The notes below the pieces were generated by a model that searched no databases, was not told the DNA's origin, and saw nothing but the letters and a program-made list of their open reading frames with translations. The translations under genes and the position numbers were made by a program. Of a stretch of DNA of 64,000 bases, positions 27,646 to 36,904 are shown piece after piece. Origin of the DNA: Xanthomonas sp. (GTDB taxonomy: Bacteria > Pseudomonadota > Gammaproteobacteria > Xanthomonadales > Xanthomonadaceae); contig NZ_JAFIWC010000024.1 in NCBI RefSeq assembly GCF_017163755.1, positions 1 to 64,000 of the forward strand. The letters are read 5' to 3'. How positions within the stretch are numbered: position 1 is the first letter of the stretch; every line of letters begins with the position of its first letter.

Positions 27646-27885
27646 ATGAATGCACCGTCCCATGTCGGCATGTGGGTGACCGCCGACGGCCATATCCGCC
27701 ACGAACTGCTGCCCGACGGGCGCTACGACGAAGCGCGCGGCACGCGCCGCAGCGCCTACCAGGGCCGCTACACGCTCTGCGGCGACCACATCGAGTACGT
27801 GGACGACACCGGCTTCAGCGCCGATGGCGACTTCGTCGACGGCGTGCTGCATCACGCCGGCATGGTGCTGTACCGCGAGCGCTAG
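27646..27885 (+). CDS. Atu4866 domain protein
   Basis: A 79-residue protein that is almost entirely the Atu4866 domain: HVGMWVTADGHIRHELLPDG, then GRYDEARG, YQGRYTLCGDHIEYVDDTGF and the terminal HHAGMVLYRE. It is a small beta-rich fold of unknown function that recurs next to SDR genes under AraC control. Probably a partner or ligand-binding accessory; nothing in the sequence indicates catalysis. Confidence 0.85.
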   Translation: MNAPSHVGMWVTADGHIRHELLPDGRYDEARGTRRSAYQGRYTLCGDHIEYVDDTGFSADGDFVDGVLHHAGMVLYRER

Positions 27886-27930
27886 CGCATCCGCGTTTTC
27901 CCTTTCTCTTTCCTCGCTGGAGACGAAAAA

Positions 27931-28218
27931 ATGCCTGCTTACCTGATCGGAAACGTCGAGATCCACGACGAGCACGCCATCGCCGAGTACCGCCGCATGG
28001 CGCTGCCGCTGGTCGAGAAGTTTGGCGGCAAGGCGATCGCCATCGATGCCACGCCGGTGTTCTTCGAAGGGAACTGGGTTCCGCGCAACATGATCCTGCT
28101 CGAGTTCCCCGACGTGGCGGCGGTCCACAACCTGCTGTCTTCGCCCGAGTACGCGCCGCTTGCGGCCTTGCGCCAGGCGAGCGCGCACACCGACCTGGTC
28201 GCCTTCGGCACCGACTGA
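27931..28218 (+). CDS. DUF1330 domain protein
   Basis: A 95-residue DUF1330 (dimeric alpha+beta barrel) protein: MPAYLIGNVEIHDEHAIAEY, then PLVEKFGGKAIA and NMILLEFPDVAAVHNLLSSP, all family-typical. Function unknown. It lies in the small operon downstream of the SDR and Atu4866 genes. The next gene in the operon, a carboxymuconolactone decarboxylase, is broken. Confidence 0.88.
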   Translation: MPAYLIGNVEIHDEHAIAEYRRMALPLVEKFGGKAIAIDATPVFFEGNWVPRNMILLEFPDVAAVHNLLSSPEYAPLAALRQASAHTDLVAFGTD

Positions 28219-28234
28219 CCGCTGGAGTGACGAC

Positions 28235-28428
28235 ATGTCCGATGTCCCGGATCGCCACGCCATCGGCCTGGCGCGCTGAACGCCATCACCGGCAGCAGCG
28301 GCCAGGCTGTGGTCGAAAGCCTGAGGGACATCGCGCCGGGCTCCGCCGACTGGATCGTCGCGTTCGCCTAGGGCCAGGCGACGGCCCGGGCGAGCCTGGA
28401 CAAGCGGACCCGGCAGATCGCCGTGCCC
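28235..28428 (+). pseudogene. broken carboxymuconolactone decarboxylase (N-terminal remnant)
   Basis: The remnant starts with an ATG after CTGGAG and reads MSDVPDRHAIGLAR. A frameshift near 28276 then moves the match to another frame, giving LNAITGSSGQAVVESLRDIA and WIVAFA. A TAG stop follows at 28369, and similarity resumes as RASLDKRTRQIAV. These are the conserved N-terminal phrases of carboxymuconolactone decarboxylase-family proteins. The gene is cut off after about 60 residues, where an unrelated tail begins. It was probably the fourth gene of the SDR-Atu4866-DUF1330 operon. Confidence 0.75.
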
Positions 28429-28433
28429 CGCCG

Positions 28434-28612
28434 GCATCGGCCGACGAGATCGTGCGCGCGGGGGTGACCGCGCAACGCGCGGCGCTGCGGCGCTTGCTGT
28501 GCGACGACCGGCTGCCGCAGGACGCGTTCCGGATCCTGCAGGAGGAGCTGGACTGGCGCGAGTTGAGCCTGACCCCGCACGCGCAGCGGGAAATAGCGAA
28601 GCCTAGGCGTCT
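28434..28612 (+). pseudogene. C-terminal remnant of a CPA1-type Na+/H+ antiporter
   Basis: A frame without start reads ADEIVRAGVTAQRAALRRLL, then DDRLPQDAFRILQEELDWRE and LSLTP. This matches the cytoplasmic C-terminus of NhaP/YjcE-type CPA1 antiporters (AQRxxLLRLRxxGxIxxxxxRxLExELDxxE). Only about 55 residues are left, fused directly to the broken decarboxylase. It marks a deletion junction. Confidence 0.6.
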
Positions 28613-29050
28613 CATGCCGCACAGCCCTTCAGGATGGATGCCACGTCGCAGATTGGTCGGCGTCGGGTTTGTGGTGCTGTGCAAGTCGCTCGCGTCGGCT
28701 AGGCGATTACCAGGGACCTTGATAAGATTTTTTGAAGGGACGGCTGCAACGGAATGCATGCGCGAAGCGTCGCGCCGGCCCGGATGCACGCCTTCATCGT
28801 GGCGTACCCCCGTCGCTTTTGCGCTGCCGGTCGCAGGGTACGCAGTGCTGCAACCGGCGGCGTCCACTCCGGCAGCCTGGATCGGCGACTGAGCACTCCG
28901 CTGGACGCGGGGCCGCTCGCGCACGCATGGAAGCAGGGCACGCGTCTGTGCGCCAAGGGGAGGGCGCCTGGAGCCGGTCGCCCGAGGCGGGCATCGCGAT
29001 GGGCACCGGTGTCGAAACAACATGTGAGCCAACGTTTGGGGTAGGTGCCG
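28613..29050. other. upstream region of the sensor kinase, nothing recognised
   Basis: About 440 bases without a supportable gene. A short AT-rich patch (TTGATAAGATTTTTTGAAG, 28719-28737) may be part of a promoter. No clear -10/-35 pair or repeat was identified. A GTAGGTG ribosome-binding-like stretch lies just before the kinase start. Confidence 0.4.
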
Positions 29051-32000
29051 ATGAGGGTGGTGTCGTGGAACGGGATGCCCTTGGGCTTCCGGTTCGGTGT
29101 GGCCTTGCTGTTGCTTGGGCTGGCGCTTTGCGCGCCCGCACGCGTCGCCGCGCAGCAGGCGTCGTTCGTCGTGGACCGCTACCGGGTGGACACGTGGAGG
29201 TCGCAGGGCGAGATCAAGCTGGCGTTTACCTCCAACCTGGTCCAGACCCGCGACGGCTATCTCTGGCTTTCGTCGCAGTCCGGCCTGCTGCGCTTCGACG
29301 GATACCGTTTCAAGGCGTTCACTGCCGACAACTCGCCGGCGTTGCGCGGGCGCATCCGGCTCATCACCATTCCGCTGGCCGAGGATCGCGACGGCGGGCT
29401 GTGGATCGGCAGCGGCAGCGGCGTGTTCAGGCTGGCGGGCGGGACGATTCGCGCAGTGGCGAGCAACGAGACCTTCAAGCCGGACATCGTCAATGTGGCG
29501 GCGGTGGACCGCCACGACCGCCTCTGGGCGGTGACCCGAAGCGGCCGCATTTTCGCCATCGATCGCGACGGGCGCCAGCAGGAGATCGACGATACGGTCG
29601 TCAGCTACGCCGGCAGCAGCATGTCGGTCGACAATGCGGGGGACATCTGGATCGCCGCAGGGGAAGGCGCCGTCTATCGGGTCCATGCAGGGGCGTTGAG
29701 CAAGGTCGCCTTTCCCGATGGCGCCAGGCCAGGCAATACCAACCGGGTGTACGCGGCGCGCGACGGGTCGGTCTGGTTCGGCACCGATACGGCGGTGTTC
29801 CGCCTGAGCCAGGGCCGGCTTCGCCGTTTCGCCCTGCCCGCTACCCAGGGCAGGGGTTCGGTTTCGGTGATCACCGAAGCGGCGGACGGGACGCTGTGGA
29901 TAGGCACCCACGGGGCCGGCCTGCACTGGTTCGACGGCGAGCGATTCCGCTCGTTCTCGCGCAAGGACGGGCTGTCGGACGACCGCGTCATCGACATTCT
30001 GCCCGACCGGCAAGGCAACGTCTGGGTCGCCACGCGCGACGGATTGAACCGGTTCCAGCCGCTGCCCTTCGCCTCCTACACCGCGTACTCCGGGCTGCCG
30101 GTCGAGATGCCGGGCGGCATGGTCCGCGACGCCGCCGGCGGCGTCTGGCTCGCCCCGCCCACTGGCGGGGTGTTCTTCGGGAAGCTCGATGCGCAAGGCG
30201 CGCGGTTCGCCCGGGTCGACCGGATCGGCGGGGATTTCGTCACCGCGCTCGCGCCCGCGCGGCGCGGCGGCATCTGGGTGGGCCAACCCGATGGCACCGT
30301 CATGCGCCTGGCCGAAGGGAAAAGGACGGTCGATCCCGCGTTCACGGGCCTGCCGCCGGTGACCGACATCGTGGAGGACGCCGACGGCCGTGTGTGGATC
30401 GCCACCTGGCGGGGTCTGTACCGGGCCATCGACGGCCGGCTGAGCCGCGTGCGACCGCATGGGAGCGGGCGCGACGACTACCTGCTGCGGTTGTTTCAGG
30501 ACACGCGCGGCGCGATCTGGAGTGCGGGCCTGGCCGGGATGAGCCGCATCGACAAGGCGGACAACGCCAGCTTCGTGCGCTGGCCGGAGCAGGTGGCGGT
30601 GCGTGCGAACGTGGTCTTCGAAGTGCCCGGCGGGTCGATCTGGGCCGGTTCCGAAGAGGGCCTGGTGCGCGTGGCCGGCGGCCGCCTGGCGGTGGTGGCC
30701 GCCCGGCAAGGGCTGCCCGCCAGCTGGGTCGGAGCGGTGGAATCCGACGCGTCGGGCCACCTGTGGCTCGGCCAGCTGGGCGGGATCACCCGCATCGACG
30801 CCAGCGAGCTGGAGGCGGTGGCGGACGGGCGGCTGGCCGAGCTCACCGACGTGGTCAGCTACAAGGCGCTGGACGGCCTGCCGGGGGGCGATCCGGCCGC
30901 CTGGCCGCATCCCTGGTCGCACGACGATGGCAGCGGGAAGCTCTGGTTCGCCATGGGGCACGGCATCGTCGCGATCGATCCGGCGGACGCGAACGCGCCG
31001 GGATTCGCGCCGAAGGTGCTGATCGACGAGGCGGCGGTCGATGGCGTGCCGCAGCCAGACCCGCGACGGGTGACCCTGGACGCGGGAGCGCGACGGGTCG
31101 AGCTGAGCTACACCGGCGTGGACCTATCGCATGGTCCCGATGCCCGGTTCCGCTACCGGCTGGAAGGATTCGATCCGGACTGGGTCGATGCGGGGACGCA
31201 GCGGCTGGCGGCCTACACGCGACTGGCGCCCGGATCGTACCGGTTCCGGGTCTCGGCGCGCGACGTGCAAGGCAGGTGGACGCCCGCCGAAGCGGCGATC
31301 GACGTGGTGGTGCTGGCGCCGTTCTATCTGCAGGCCTGGTTCCTGTCGGCATTGGCGCTTACCGTCGTCTCGGTCCTGTGGCTCTACCATCGGGCCATCC
31401 TGCGCACACGCAGTGTCGCCATCCACGACGAACGGACCCGGCTCGCGAGGGACATCCACGATTCGCTGCTGCAGGGGTTCGGCGGCATCGCGCTGCAGCT
31501 GCATGCCGTTGCCCAGGGCGTCGGATCGCACACGGCGGAGCGGCCGCGCCTGGACCGGATCCTGGCGCTCATCGATCGCACCCTGACCCGCGCGCGGAAG
31601 GTGGTGTGGGACATCCGGCAGCCCCACGAGCTGGGCGACCTCGCCGCGGCCCTCCATACGTCCGCCCACCAGATCTTCGCCGAGACCGATACCACCGTGG
31701 CGCTGCAGGTCGACGGGCGCATCCGCCACTTGCCCCAGGATGCGGCGAGCGAATGCGTGCGCATCGTCGAGGAAGCGCTCACCAACGTGCGCAAGCATGC
31801 AGGCGCAACGCAGGTCGGCATCACGCTGGCCTACACCTGGAGCAGCCTGCTGATCTCCATCCGCGACGATGGTTGCGGCTTCGACGCCGACAGCGTCGCC
31901 ACCCGGCGCGGCCACTGGGGGCTGCAGGGCATCCAGGAACGTGCGCGGCGACTGAGGGCGCGGCTGGCGATAGCCGCACGACCGGGCGCCGGCACGCGCA

Positions 32001-32083
32001 TCGCGCTCACGGTGCCGCTGCGACGCTGGCTGGTCTTGCCGTTGCGCGGGCCAAGCCCCGGCACGCGGCCGGCACCGCGATAA
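29051..32083 (+). CDS. propeller-type sensor histidine kinase
   Basis: A 1010-residue membrane kinase. It has a signal peptide (GVALLLLGLALCAPARVAAQ), then a long periplasmic beta-propeller built from two-component-propeller repeats (LWIGSGSGVFRLAGG, VWVATRDGLNRFQPLP, LWIGTHGAGLHWFDG). A Y_Y_Y domain (FRYRLEGFDPDWVDAGTQR) follows, then one transmembrane helix (WFLSALALTVVSVLWLYH). The HisKA_3 domain (ERTRLARDIHDSLLQGF) has phospho-His near residue 803, and a HATPase_c domain ends the protein. Such kinases sense periplasmic saccharides or small molecules. The LuxR-type response regulator follows immediately. Confidence 0.93.
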   Translation: MRVVSWNGMPLGFRFGVALLLLGLALCAPARVAAQQASFVVDRYRVDTWRSQGEIKLAFTSNLVQTRDGYLWLSSQSGLLRFDGYRFKAFTADNSPALRGRIRLITIPLAEDRDGGLWIGSGSGVFRLAGGTIRAVASNETFKPDIVNVAAVDRHDRLWAVTRSGRIFAIDRDGRQQEIDDTVVSYAGSSMSVDNAGDIWIAAGEGAVYRVHAGALSKVAFPDGARPGNTNRVYAARDGSVWFGTDTAVFRLSQGRLRRFALPATQGRGSVSVITEAADGTLWIGTHGAGLHWFDGERFRSFSRKDGLSDDRVIDILPDRQGNVWVATRDGLNRFQPLPFASYTAYSGLPVEMPGGMVRDAAGGVWLAPPTGGVFFGKLDAQGARFARVDRIGGDFVTALAPARRGGIWVGQPDGTVMRLAEGKRTVDPAFTGLPPVTDIVEDADGRVWIATWRGLYRAIDGRLSRVRPHGSGRDDYLLRLFQDTRGAIWSAGLAGMSRIDKADNASFVRWPEQVAVRANVVFEVPGGSIWAGSEEGLVRVAGGRLAVVAARQGLPASWVGAVESDASGHLWLGQLGGITRIDASELEAVADGRLAELTDVVSYKALDGLPGGDPAAWPHPWSHDDGSGKLWFAMGHGIVAIDPADANAPGFAPKVLIDEAAVDGVPQPDPRRVTLDAGARRVELSYTGVDLSHGPDARFRYRLEGFDPDWVDAGTQRLAAYTRLAPGSYRFRVSARDVQGRWTPAEAAIDVVVLAPFYLQAWFLSALALTVVSVLWLYHRAILRTRSVAIHDERTRLARDIHDSLLQGFGGIALQLHAVAQGVGSHTAERPRLDRILALIDRTLTRARKVVWDIRQPHELGDLAAALHTSAHQIFAETDTTVALQVDGRIRHLPQDAASECVRIVEEALTNVRKHAGATQVGITLAYTWSSLLISIRDDGCGFDADSVATRRGHWGLQGIQERARRLRARLAIAARPGAGTRIALTVPLRRWLVLPLRGPSPGTRPAPR

Positions 32084-32180
32084 TCGTGGTCTTCCGTCGC
32101 CGGCCCGGTGCAAGCGCTTCCAGCCAATACTAGCCAATCGGTGAATTGCCCGCCCCCACCCACCAGGCCACCCTGTGCCA

Positions 32181-32846
32181 ATGTCCGTCGGCAACAACCA
32201 TCGCGAGCCAGTCCCTGCAGCGGGTCGACGGATTCGGGTCATGGCCGTGGACGATCATCCGATCTACCGCGACGGACTGGCCGCGGTCCTGTCGCTGCAC
32301 GAGGATCTGCAACTGGTGGCCGAGGCCGCGGACGGCGCCGAAGCGATCCGCCAGTTCCGCGAGCACCAGCCCGACGTCACGCTGATGGATCTGAGCATGC
32401 CGGTCATGGGCGGCGTGGATGCCATTTCCGGCATCGTGGCCGAGTTCCCCGCGGCGCGGGTCATCGCCTTGACCACCTACCAGGGGGACACGGATATCCA
32501 TCGCGCGCTGGAGGCGGGCGCGCGCGGCTATCTGCTGAAGGACGTGCTTCGCAACGAGGTCGCCGACGCGGTGCGGGCCGTATGGCGGCAGGGATGGATC
32601 CTGCCCGACGCCATCGCGCGCCGCCTGGCGCAATACGTGCCGCGGGTCGAGCTGACCAGCCGCGAACTGGAGGTGCTGAAGCTCATCGCCAAGGGACTGC
32701 GCAACAAGGAGATCGCCGAGCGCATCTGCAGGACCGAGGCCACGGTGAAGGTCCACGTGCTGCATATCCTGAGCAAGCTGCGGGCGCAGGACCGGACCGA
32801 AGCGGTCGTCATCGCGCTCAACCGGGGCATCATCCACCTGCCTTGA
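32181..32846 (+). CDS. LuxR/NarL family response regulator
   Basis: A 221-residue response regulator: receiver domain with the acidic pair (AVDDHPIYRDGL), phospho-acceptor D70 (LMDLSMPVMGG), conserved Thr (ALTTYQG) and Lys (YLLKDVL). A C-terminal GerE HTH follows (LTSRELEVLKLIAKGLRNKE, with TVKVHVLHILSKL). It is the partner of the adjacent propeller kinase and likely controls the redox-gene cluster that follows. The start is ATG 32181; an in-frame GTG lies two codons upstream. Confidence 0.93.
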   Translation: MSVGNNHREPVPAAGRRIRVMAVDDHPIYRDGLAAVLSLHEDLQLVAEAADGAEAIRQFREHQPDVTLMDLSMPVMGGVDAISGIVAEFPAARVIALTTYQGDTDIHRALEAGARGYLLKDVLRNEVADAVRAVWRQGWILPDAIARRLAQYVPRVELTSRELEVLKLIAKGLRNKEIAERICRTEATVKVHVLHILSKLRAQDRTEAVVIALNRGIIHLP

Positions 32847-33051
32847 GCGTCGCCGCGCGCTCCGCGCCGGCCGGGGACGATCGGGCCGCCGCATCGCCGC
32901 GCCGGGCTTCATGCGCGCGTGGCACGCGTACGCTACGCGATGCGTCCGGCGCCGGACATCCACCAAAAGGCGTAGATAAATTCTGCGCCGATGGCGGATT
33001 TCCGCCTTCCGCGCTTGGCCGTAACGTGATCCCACTTTCGAGGAGAACGTC

Positions 33052-33717
33052 ATGGCAAGCGAAGTGCGCAACAACAAGGTCGGGCTGGATGCCTTGCTCA
33101 CTCCCGACAACTGCGTCCTGGTGCTGATCGATCATCAGCCGTTCCAGGTAAGCGGGGTCAAGAACATCGACGGCGCCTTGCTCATCAACAACGTGGTGGC
33201 GCTCGCCAAGTCGGCGAAGGTGTTCGGCGTGCCCACGCTGCTGACCAGCGTGGTGCAGGACCGCGGCGGCTACATCGTCAAGCCGCTGCTGGACGTGTTT
33301 CCCGAGCAGACGCCCATCGACCGGACCACGGTCAACACCTGGGAAGACCCGGCGTGCGTCGAGTGGATCAGGAAGACCGGACGCAAGAAGCTGGTCATCG
33401 CCGCGTTGTGGACCGAGATCTGCCTGGCGTTCCCGGTGATCCACGCGCTGGGCGAGGGCTACGAGGTCTACTTCGTCACCGACGCCTCCGGCGGCACCAG
33501 CGTCGAGGCCCATGAGATGGGCATCGCCAGGATGATCCAGGCCGGAGCGGTTCCGCTGACCTGGAACGTGTTCGCATCCGAGTTGCAGCGCGACTGGGCG
33601 CGCGAGGACTCGGCCAAGAAGCTGGTCGAGGTGCTGCTCGAGCACGGCGGCGCGACCGCCACCAACCTGGCCTGGGAGTTCCAGCTCCTGGCCGGCAAGC
33701 CTGGCCAGGGCGTCTGA
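33052..33717 (+). CDS. isochorismatase-family cysteine hydrolase (YcaC-like)
   Basis: A 221-residue alpha/beta hydrolase-like enzyme of the isochorismatase/YcaC family. Asp in [11 protein letters not shown] (about residue 26) and the catalytic Cys in [16 protein letters not shown] form the active site with a Lys. It has the YcaC pattern ([20 protein letters not shown]). Substrates of YcaC proteins are small amides or acids and are mostly unidentified. It opens the plus-strand redox cluster. Confidence 0.88.
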   Translation: MASEVRNNKVGLDALLTPDNCVLVLIDHQPFQVSGVKNIDGALLINNVVALAKSAKVFGVPTLLTSVVQDRGGYIVKPLLDVFPEQTPIDRTTVNTWEDPACVEWIRKTGRKKLVIAALWTEICLAFPVIHALGEGYEVYFVTDASGGTSVEAHEMGIARMIQAGAVPLTWNVFASELQRDWAREDSAKKLVEVLLEHGGATATNLAWEFQLLAGKPGQGV

Positions 33718-33776
33718 GCGGCCGCGCACGCGCGCGTGGAACCGAAACCCTTCAAGCAACGATCTGGAGCAAATCC

Positions 33777-34376
33777 ATGGCCAAGGTATTGGTGCTGTAT
33801 TACTCGTCGTACGGCCACATCGAAACGCTGGCCGAGGCGATAGCGCAAGGCGCGCGCAGCGCCGGCGCAACCGTCGACATCCGGCGGGTTCCGGAGACGG
33901 TGCCCGAAGCGCTGGCGGCAAAGAGCGGCTTCAAGCTGGACCAGCGCGCGCCCGTCGCCAAGGTCGAGGAGCTCGAGCACTACGACGCCATCGTGGTCGG
34001 CACCGGTACCCGCTATGGCCGCATGTCCTCGCAGATGGCGGCCTTCCTGGACCAGACCGGCGGCCTGTGGATGCGCGGAGCGCTGAACGGGAAGGTCGGC
34101 GCGGCGTTCGCCAGTTCGGCGACGCAGCACGGCGGACAGGAAGCGACGCTGTTCTCGATCATCACCAACCTGCTGCATTACGGGATGACGATCGTCGGCC
34201 TTCCCTACAGCCACCAGGGCCAGATGAGCGTGGAGGAGATCGTCGGCGGCGCGCCGTACGGCGCCACCACCGTGGCCGGCGGCGACGGTTCGCGCCAGCC
34301 GACGGAGATCGACCTGGCCGGCGCCCGGCACCAGGGCGAACTCGTCGCCAGGACCGCGGCCAGGCTGTTCGACTGA
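33777..34376 (+). CDS. wrbA: NAD(P)H:quinone oxidoreductase WrbA
   Basis: A 199-residue FMN-binding flavodoxin-like enzyme that reduces quinones by two electrons, avoiding semiquinone radicals. The FMN phosphate loop is [17 protein letters not shown], and [20 protein letters not shown] and [15 protein letters not shown] are the diagnostic WrbA segments. The [10 protein letters not shown] and C-terminal [13 protein letters not shown] helix complete the family pattern. Together with DoxX, the QOR and SDRs it points to quinone or electrophile stress. Confidence 0.96.
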   Translation: MAKVLVLYYSSYGHIETLAEAIAQGARSAGATVDIRRVPETVPEALAAKSGFKLDQRAPVAKVEELEHYDAIVVGTGTRYGRMSSQMAAFLDQTGGLWMRGALNGKVGAAFASSATQHGGQEATLFSIITNLLHYGMTIVGLPYSHQGQMSVEEIVGGAPYGATTVAGGDGSRQPTEIDLAGARHQGELVARTAARLFD

Positions 34377-34456
34377 CCGCAGCCGGCGCGAGCGGATTCC
34401 GCCAGCTTGCGTTGCAGGCCGCCAGCGCCGTCGTTCCCCACTACCGGAGATTTGCA

Positions 34457-34879
34457 GTGACCCAGGCATCCGAGGCGGCCAAGGCCATCGTGCGCAGGAA
34501 CACCGAGCAGGTGCAAGGGCAGGGCGATTTCGCGCTGTTCGAGCAACTGTTCGCCGACGATTTCGTCGACCACACGCCGCAGCCGGGCACCACCGCCGAC
34601 AAGGACGGCGTGCGCGTGCTCTACCGCCGCCTGCGCGAGGCCTTCCCCGATTTCCATCCGGTCATCCACTGGCAGACCGTCCAGGACGATGTGGTGACCA
34701 CGTTCAAGACCTATCACGGCACCCATCGCGGGCCGCTGTTCGGCATCGCCCCGACGGGACGCAAGGTCCAGTTCGAGACCGTCGATGCGATGCGCGTGCG
34801 CGACGGGAAGATCGCCGAGCACTGGGGCGTGGCCAACCTGTTCTCGCTGATGCAGCAACTCGGCGCGCTGCCGTCCTGA
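34457..34879 (+). CDS. SnoaL-like ester cyclase family protein
   Basis: A 140-residue SnoaL-like/polyketide-cyclase fold protein. The conserved core runs NTEQVQGQGDFALFEQLFAD, DFVDHTPQP, REAFPDFH and the terminal AEHWGVANLFSLMQQLG. A GTG start at 34457 follows CCGGAGA. Substrate unknown; SnoaL proteins catalyse aldol-type ring closure, hydrolysis or act as hydrophobic-pocket enzymes. Paralogues lie at 35034 and 38383, which suggests cluster expansion. Confidence 0.85.
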   Translation: MTQASEAAKAIVRRNTEQVQGQGDFALFEQLFADDFVDHTPQPGTTADKDGVRVLYRRLREAFPDFHPVIHWQTVQDDVVTTFKTYHGTHRGPLFGIAPTGRKVQFETVDAMRVRDGKIAEHWGVANLFSLMQQLGALPS

Positions 34880-34945
34880 TGCGGCGGGCGCCGATACGTC
34901 CATCCACCCACCTGGTTCCTGCGATCGCAGGCCTGGAGCATGACC

Positions 34946-35033
34946 ATGAACCACCGTTCTTCTCCTGCGAAGCGCGCTGCCGCTTCCCGTCTTGCCGGGC
35001 ACGGGCGCGCCACTCGCGGCGGGGATGTCTGAC
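34946..35033 (+). pseudogene. frameshifted leader sequence of the second SnoaL-like gene
   Basis: An ATG at 34946 with CTGGAG seven bases upstream begins MNHRSSPAKR. In the frame of the downstream gene the same DNA reads LLLRSALPLPVLPGTGAPLA, a plausible signal-peptide core running straight into the SnoaL-like start. A single frameshift (near 34960) would explain the two frames. If so, the protein once carried an export signal and is now made without one. This is an inference from sequence only. Confidence 0.35.
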
Positions 35034-35510
35034 ATGGCCGACCTCCATGCGAACAAGGCGGTCGTGCTGCGCTATTTCGACGCCTTCAACCAGGGCGATC
35101 TGGCCCATCTCGGCGACATCGTGACCGAGGACTACGGCGACCGCCTGGAAGGGCAGACGGCCGGGATCGGCGTCGTCCGCAGCTACCTGCAAGGGTTGAA
35201 GGCCAGCTTCCCCGACTTCACCTGGACCATCGAGCAGATCGTCGCCGAAGGCGATCGCGTGGCGGTGATGAACCGCGTCTCCGGGACCCATCTCGGCGAT
35301 TTCGGCGGACTCGCCGCCACCGGCAACCGGGTGGACTTCCGCGCCTTCCAGATCTACCGGATCCAGGACGGCAAGCTGGCCGAGCACTGGGAGGTCGCCG
35401 ATTTCGCTGCCTTCCAGGCGCAGCTCGGCGTGGCGTCCGAAGCCTCGGCGTTCCGCAACTTCCAGAAGACGCTCGAGCGCGCGCCGGAACACCAGGAGCC
35501 CACGCCATGA
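35034..35510 (+). CDS. SnoaL-like ester cyclase family protein
   Basis: A 158-residue SnoaL-like protein (ANKAVVLRYFDAFNQGDLAH, LKASFPDFTW, FQIYRIQDGKLAEHWEVADF). The ATG at 35034 has GGGGA at optimum spacing; MSDMADLH at 35025 is an alternative. Upstream in frame lies a hydrophobic stretch that may be a lost signal peptide. The stop overlaps the SDR start by four bases, so the two are translated together. Confidence 0.82.
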   Translation: MADLHANKAVVLRYFDAFNQGDLAHLGDIVTEDYGDRLEGQTAGIGVVRSYLQGLKASFPDFTWTIEQIVAEGDRVAVMNRVSGTHLGDFGGLAATGNRVDFRAFQIYRIQDGKLAEHWEVADFAAFQAQLGVASEASAFRNFQKTLERAPEHQEPTP

Positions 35511-36277
35511 CCGAGCTTCTGGCCGGCAAGGTGGTGGTGGTCACGGGGGCGGCGAGCGGGATCGGCCGGGCCATCGCGATCGCCACCGCCCGGCACGGCG
35601 CCAAGGCCGTGGTCGTGTCCGATGTCACCGAGGCGCCTCGCGAAGGCGGCGAGTCGACGACCCGCGAACTCATGGCGCTGGGCGTGCCGACGCGTTTCGT
35701 CCGTGCGGACGTGAGCAGGCGCGAGGAGGTCGAGCGCCTGGTCGAGGCGGCCGGCGAGTTCGGCGGCGTCGATGTCATGGTGTGCAACGCGGGCATCACC
35801 CTGCGCTCGGACGGCGTCGATGTCGCAGAAGACGACTACCGCCGCCTGATGTCGGTGAACCTGGACGGCGTGCTGTTCTGTGCGCAGGCGGCGGCCAGGC
35901 AGATGCAGGCGCATTCCAGGCCGGGCAGCATCGTGATGATGGCCAGCATGGGCGGGATCAAGGGCGCCGGCATGACCGTCGCCTATTCCACCAGCAAGGG
36001 CGGCGTCGTGCTGATGGCCAAGGCGATGGCCGATGCGCTCGGCCCGGCGGGCATCAGGGTGAACGCGGTCTGCCCCGGCACCATCGACACCGCGTTGCTG
36101 CGGAACACGCCCGGCGTGGCCGAGGCCTCCGAGGGCTTTCGCCGGCGCACTCCGCTGCGCCGCCTCGGCAAGCCGTCGGAGATCGGCGATGCCGTGGTCT
36201 GGCTGGGATCGGACATGTCCAGCTATGTCACCGGCATCGCCTTGTACGTCGATGGCGGATTGCTGTCGGTGCTCTGA
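35507..36277 (+). CDS. short-chain dehydrogenase/reductase (FabG-like)
   Basis: A 256-residue classical SDR: TGAASGIG (residues 14-21), CNAG, MASMGGIKGAGMTVAYSTSK with catalytic Ser, Tyr and Lys, and the PGTIDTALLRNTPGV loop. The terminal YVTGIALYVDGG is the 3-oxoacyl-ACP reductase-like end. It overlaps the SnoaL-like gene (ATGA). Its substrate is unknown; coupling to a SnoaL-like protein suggests a carbonyl or cyclised intermediate. Confidence 0.9.
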   Translation: MTELLAGKVVVVTGAASGIGRAIAIATARHGAKAVVVSDVTEAPREGGESTTRELMALGVPTRFVRADVSRREEVERLVEAAGEFGGVDVMVCNAGITLRSDGVDVAEDDYRRLMSVNLDGVLFCAQAAARQMQAHSRPGSIVMMASMGGIKGAGMTVAYSTSKGGVVLMAKAMADALGPAGIRVNAVCPGTIDTALLRNTPGVAEASEGFRRRTPLRRLGKPSEIGDAVVWLGSDMSSYVTGIALYVDGGLLSVL

Positions 36278-36342
36278 CCGCCCGGATCGCCACCGCCTGC
36301 ATGCATCGTCATCCATCTGCGCCACGCACCGGGAGTATCGCT

Positions 36343-36801
36343 ATGCCCGTTTCAACCGTACGCGACGCCGCCGGCGGCGCGCGCCTGGCGTCGGCGCTGG
36401 CGCTGGCGCTGGCCGGCAGGCTCGCGATGGCCGCGATCTTCCTGATCTCGGGCGTCGGAAAGTTGGCCGCGCCGGCGGCCACCATCGGCTACATCGCCTC
36501 CGCCGGCCTGCCAGCGCCACAGGCGGCCTTCGGCATCGCGGTGCTCGTCGAGATCGGTGGCGGCGTCGCCTTGGTGCTCGGCTACCGCAGCCGATGGGTG
36601 GCGGCGGCGCTGGCGCTGTTCTGCGTGGCCACCGCATGCGGCTTCCATGCCCGGTTCTCGGACCAGAACCAGTTCATCCATTTCTTCAAGAACCTGGCCA
36701 TGGCGGGCGGCTTCCTGCAGATCGCAGCCTTCGGCGCCGGCCGCTACAGCCTGGATGCACGGGCTGCGCAGCGTCGCCGCGTGCCGACGGTCGGCGGGTG
36801 A
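36343..36801 (+). CDS. DoxX family inner-membrane protein
   Basis: A 152-residue membrane protein with four hydrophobic segments. DoxX-family hallmarks are FLISGVGKLAAP, the AGLPAPQAAFGIAVLVEIGGGVAL segment and FKNLAMAGGFLQIAA. These proteins associate with quinone reduction and oxidative-stress systems. CGGGAG precedes the ATG at 36343. The Arg-rich C-terminus is cytoplasmic. Confidence 0.9.
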   Translation: MPVSTVRDAAGGARLASALALALAGRLAMAAIFLISGVGKLAAPAATIGYIASAGLPAPQAAFGIAVLVEIGGGVALVLGYRSRWVAAALALFCVATACGFHARFSDQNQFIHFFKNLAMAGGFLQIAAFGAGRYSLDARAAQRRRVPTVGG

Positions 36802-36904
36802 GGCAGAAAGACCGGCGCCCTGACGCATCCATCGGACAGGCGGCTGGTTCGCCGCCGCCGACGGTGGATTCCAACCACTATCGCTCCCAACCACGCGTGC
36901 CCTT

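Noticed and set aside
28286-30961. Long minus-strand frame across the propeller kinase
   Set aside because: Antisense shadow of a well-supported kinase gene; no domain, no ribosome-binding site.
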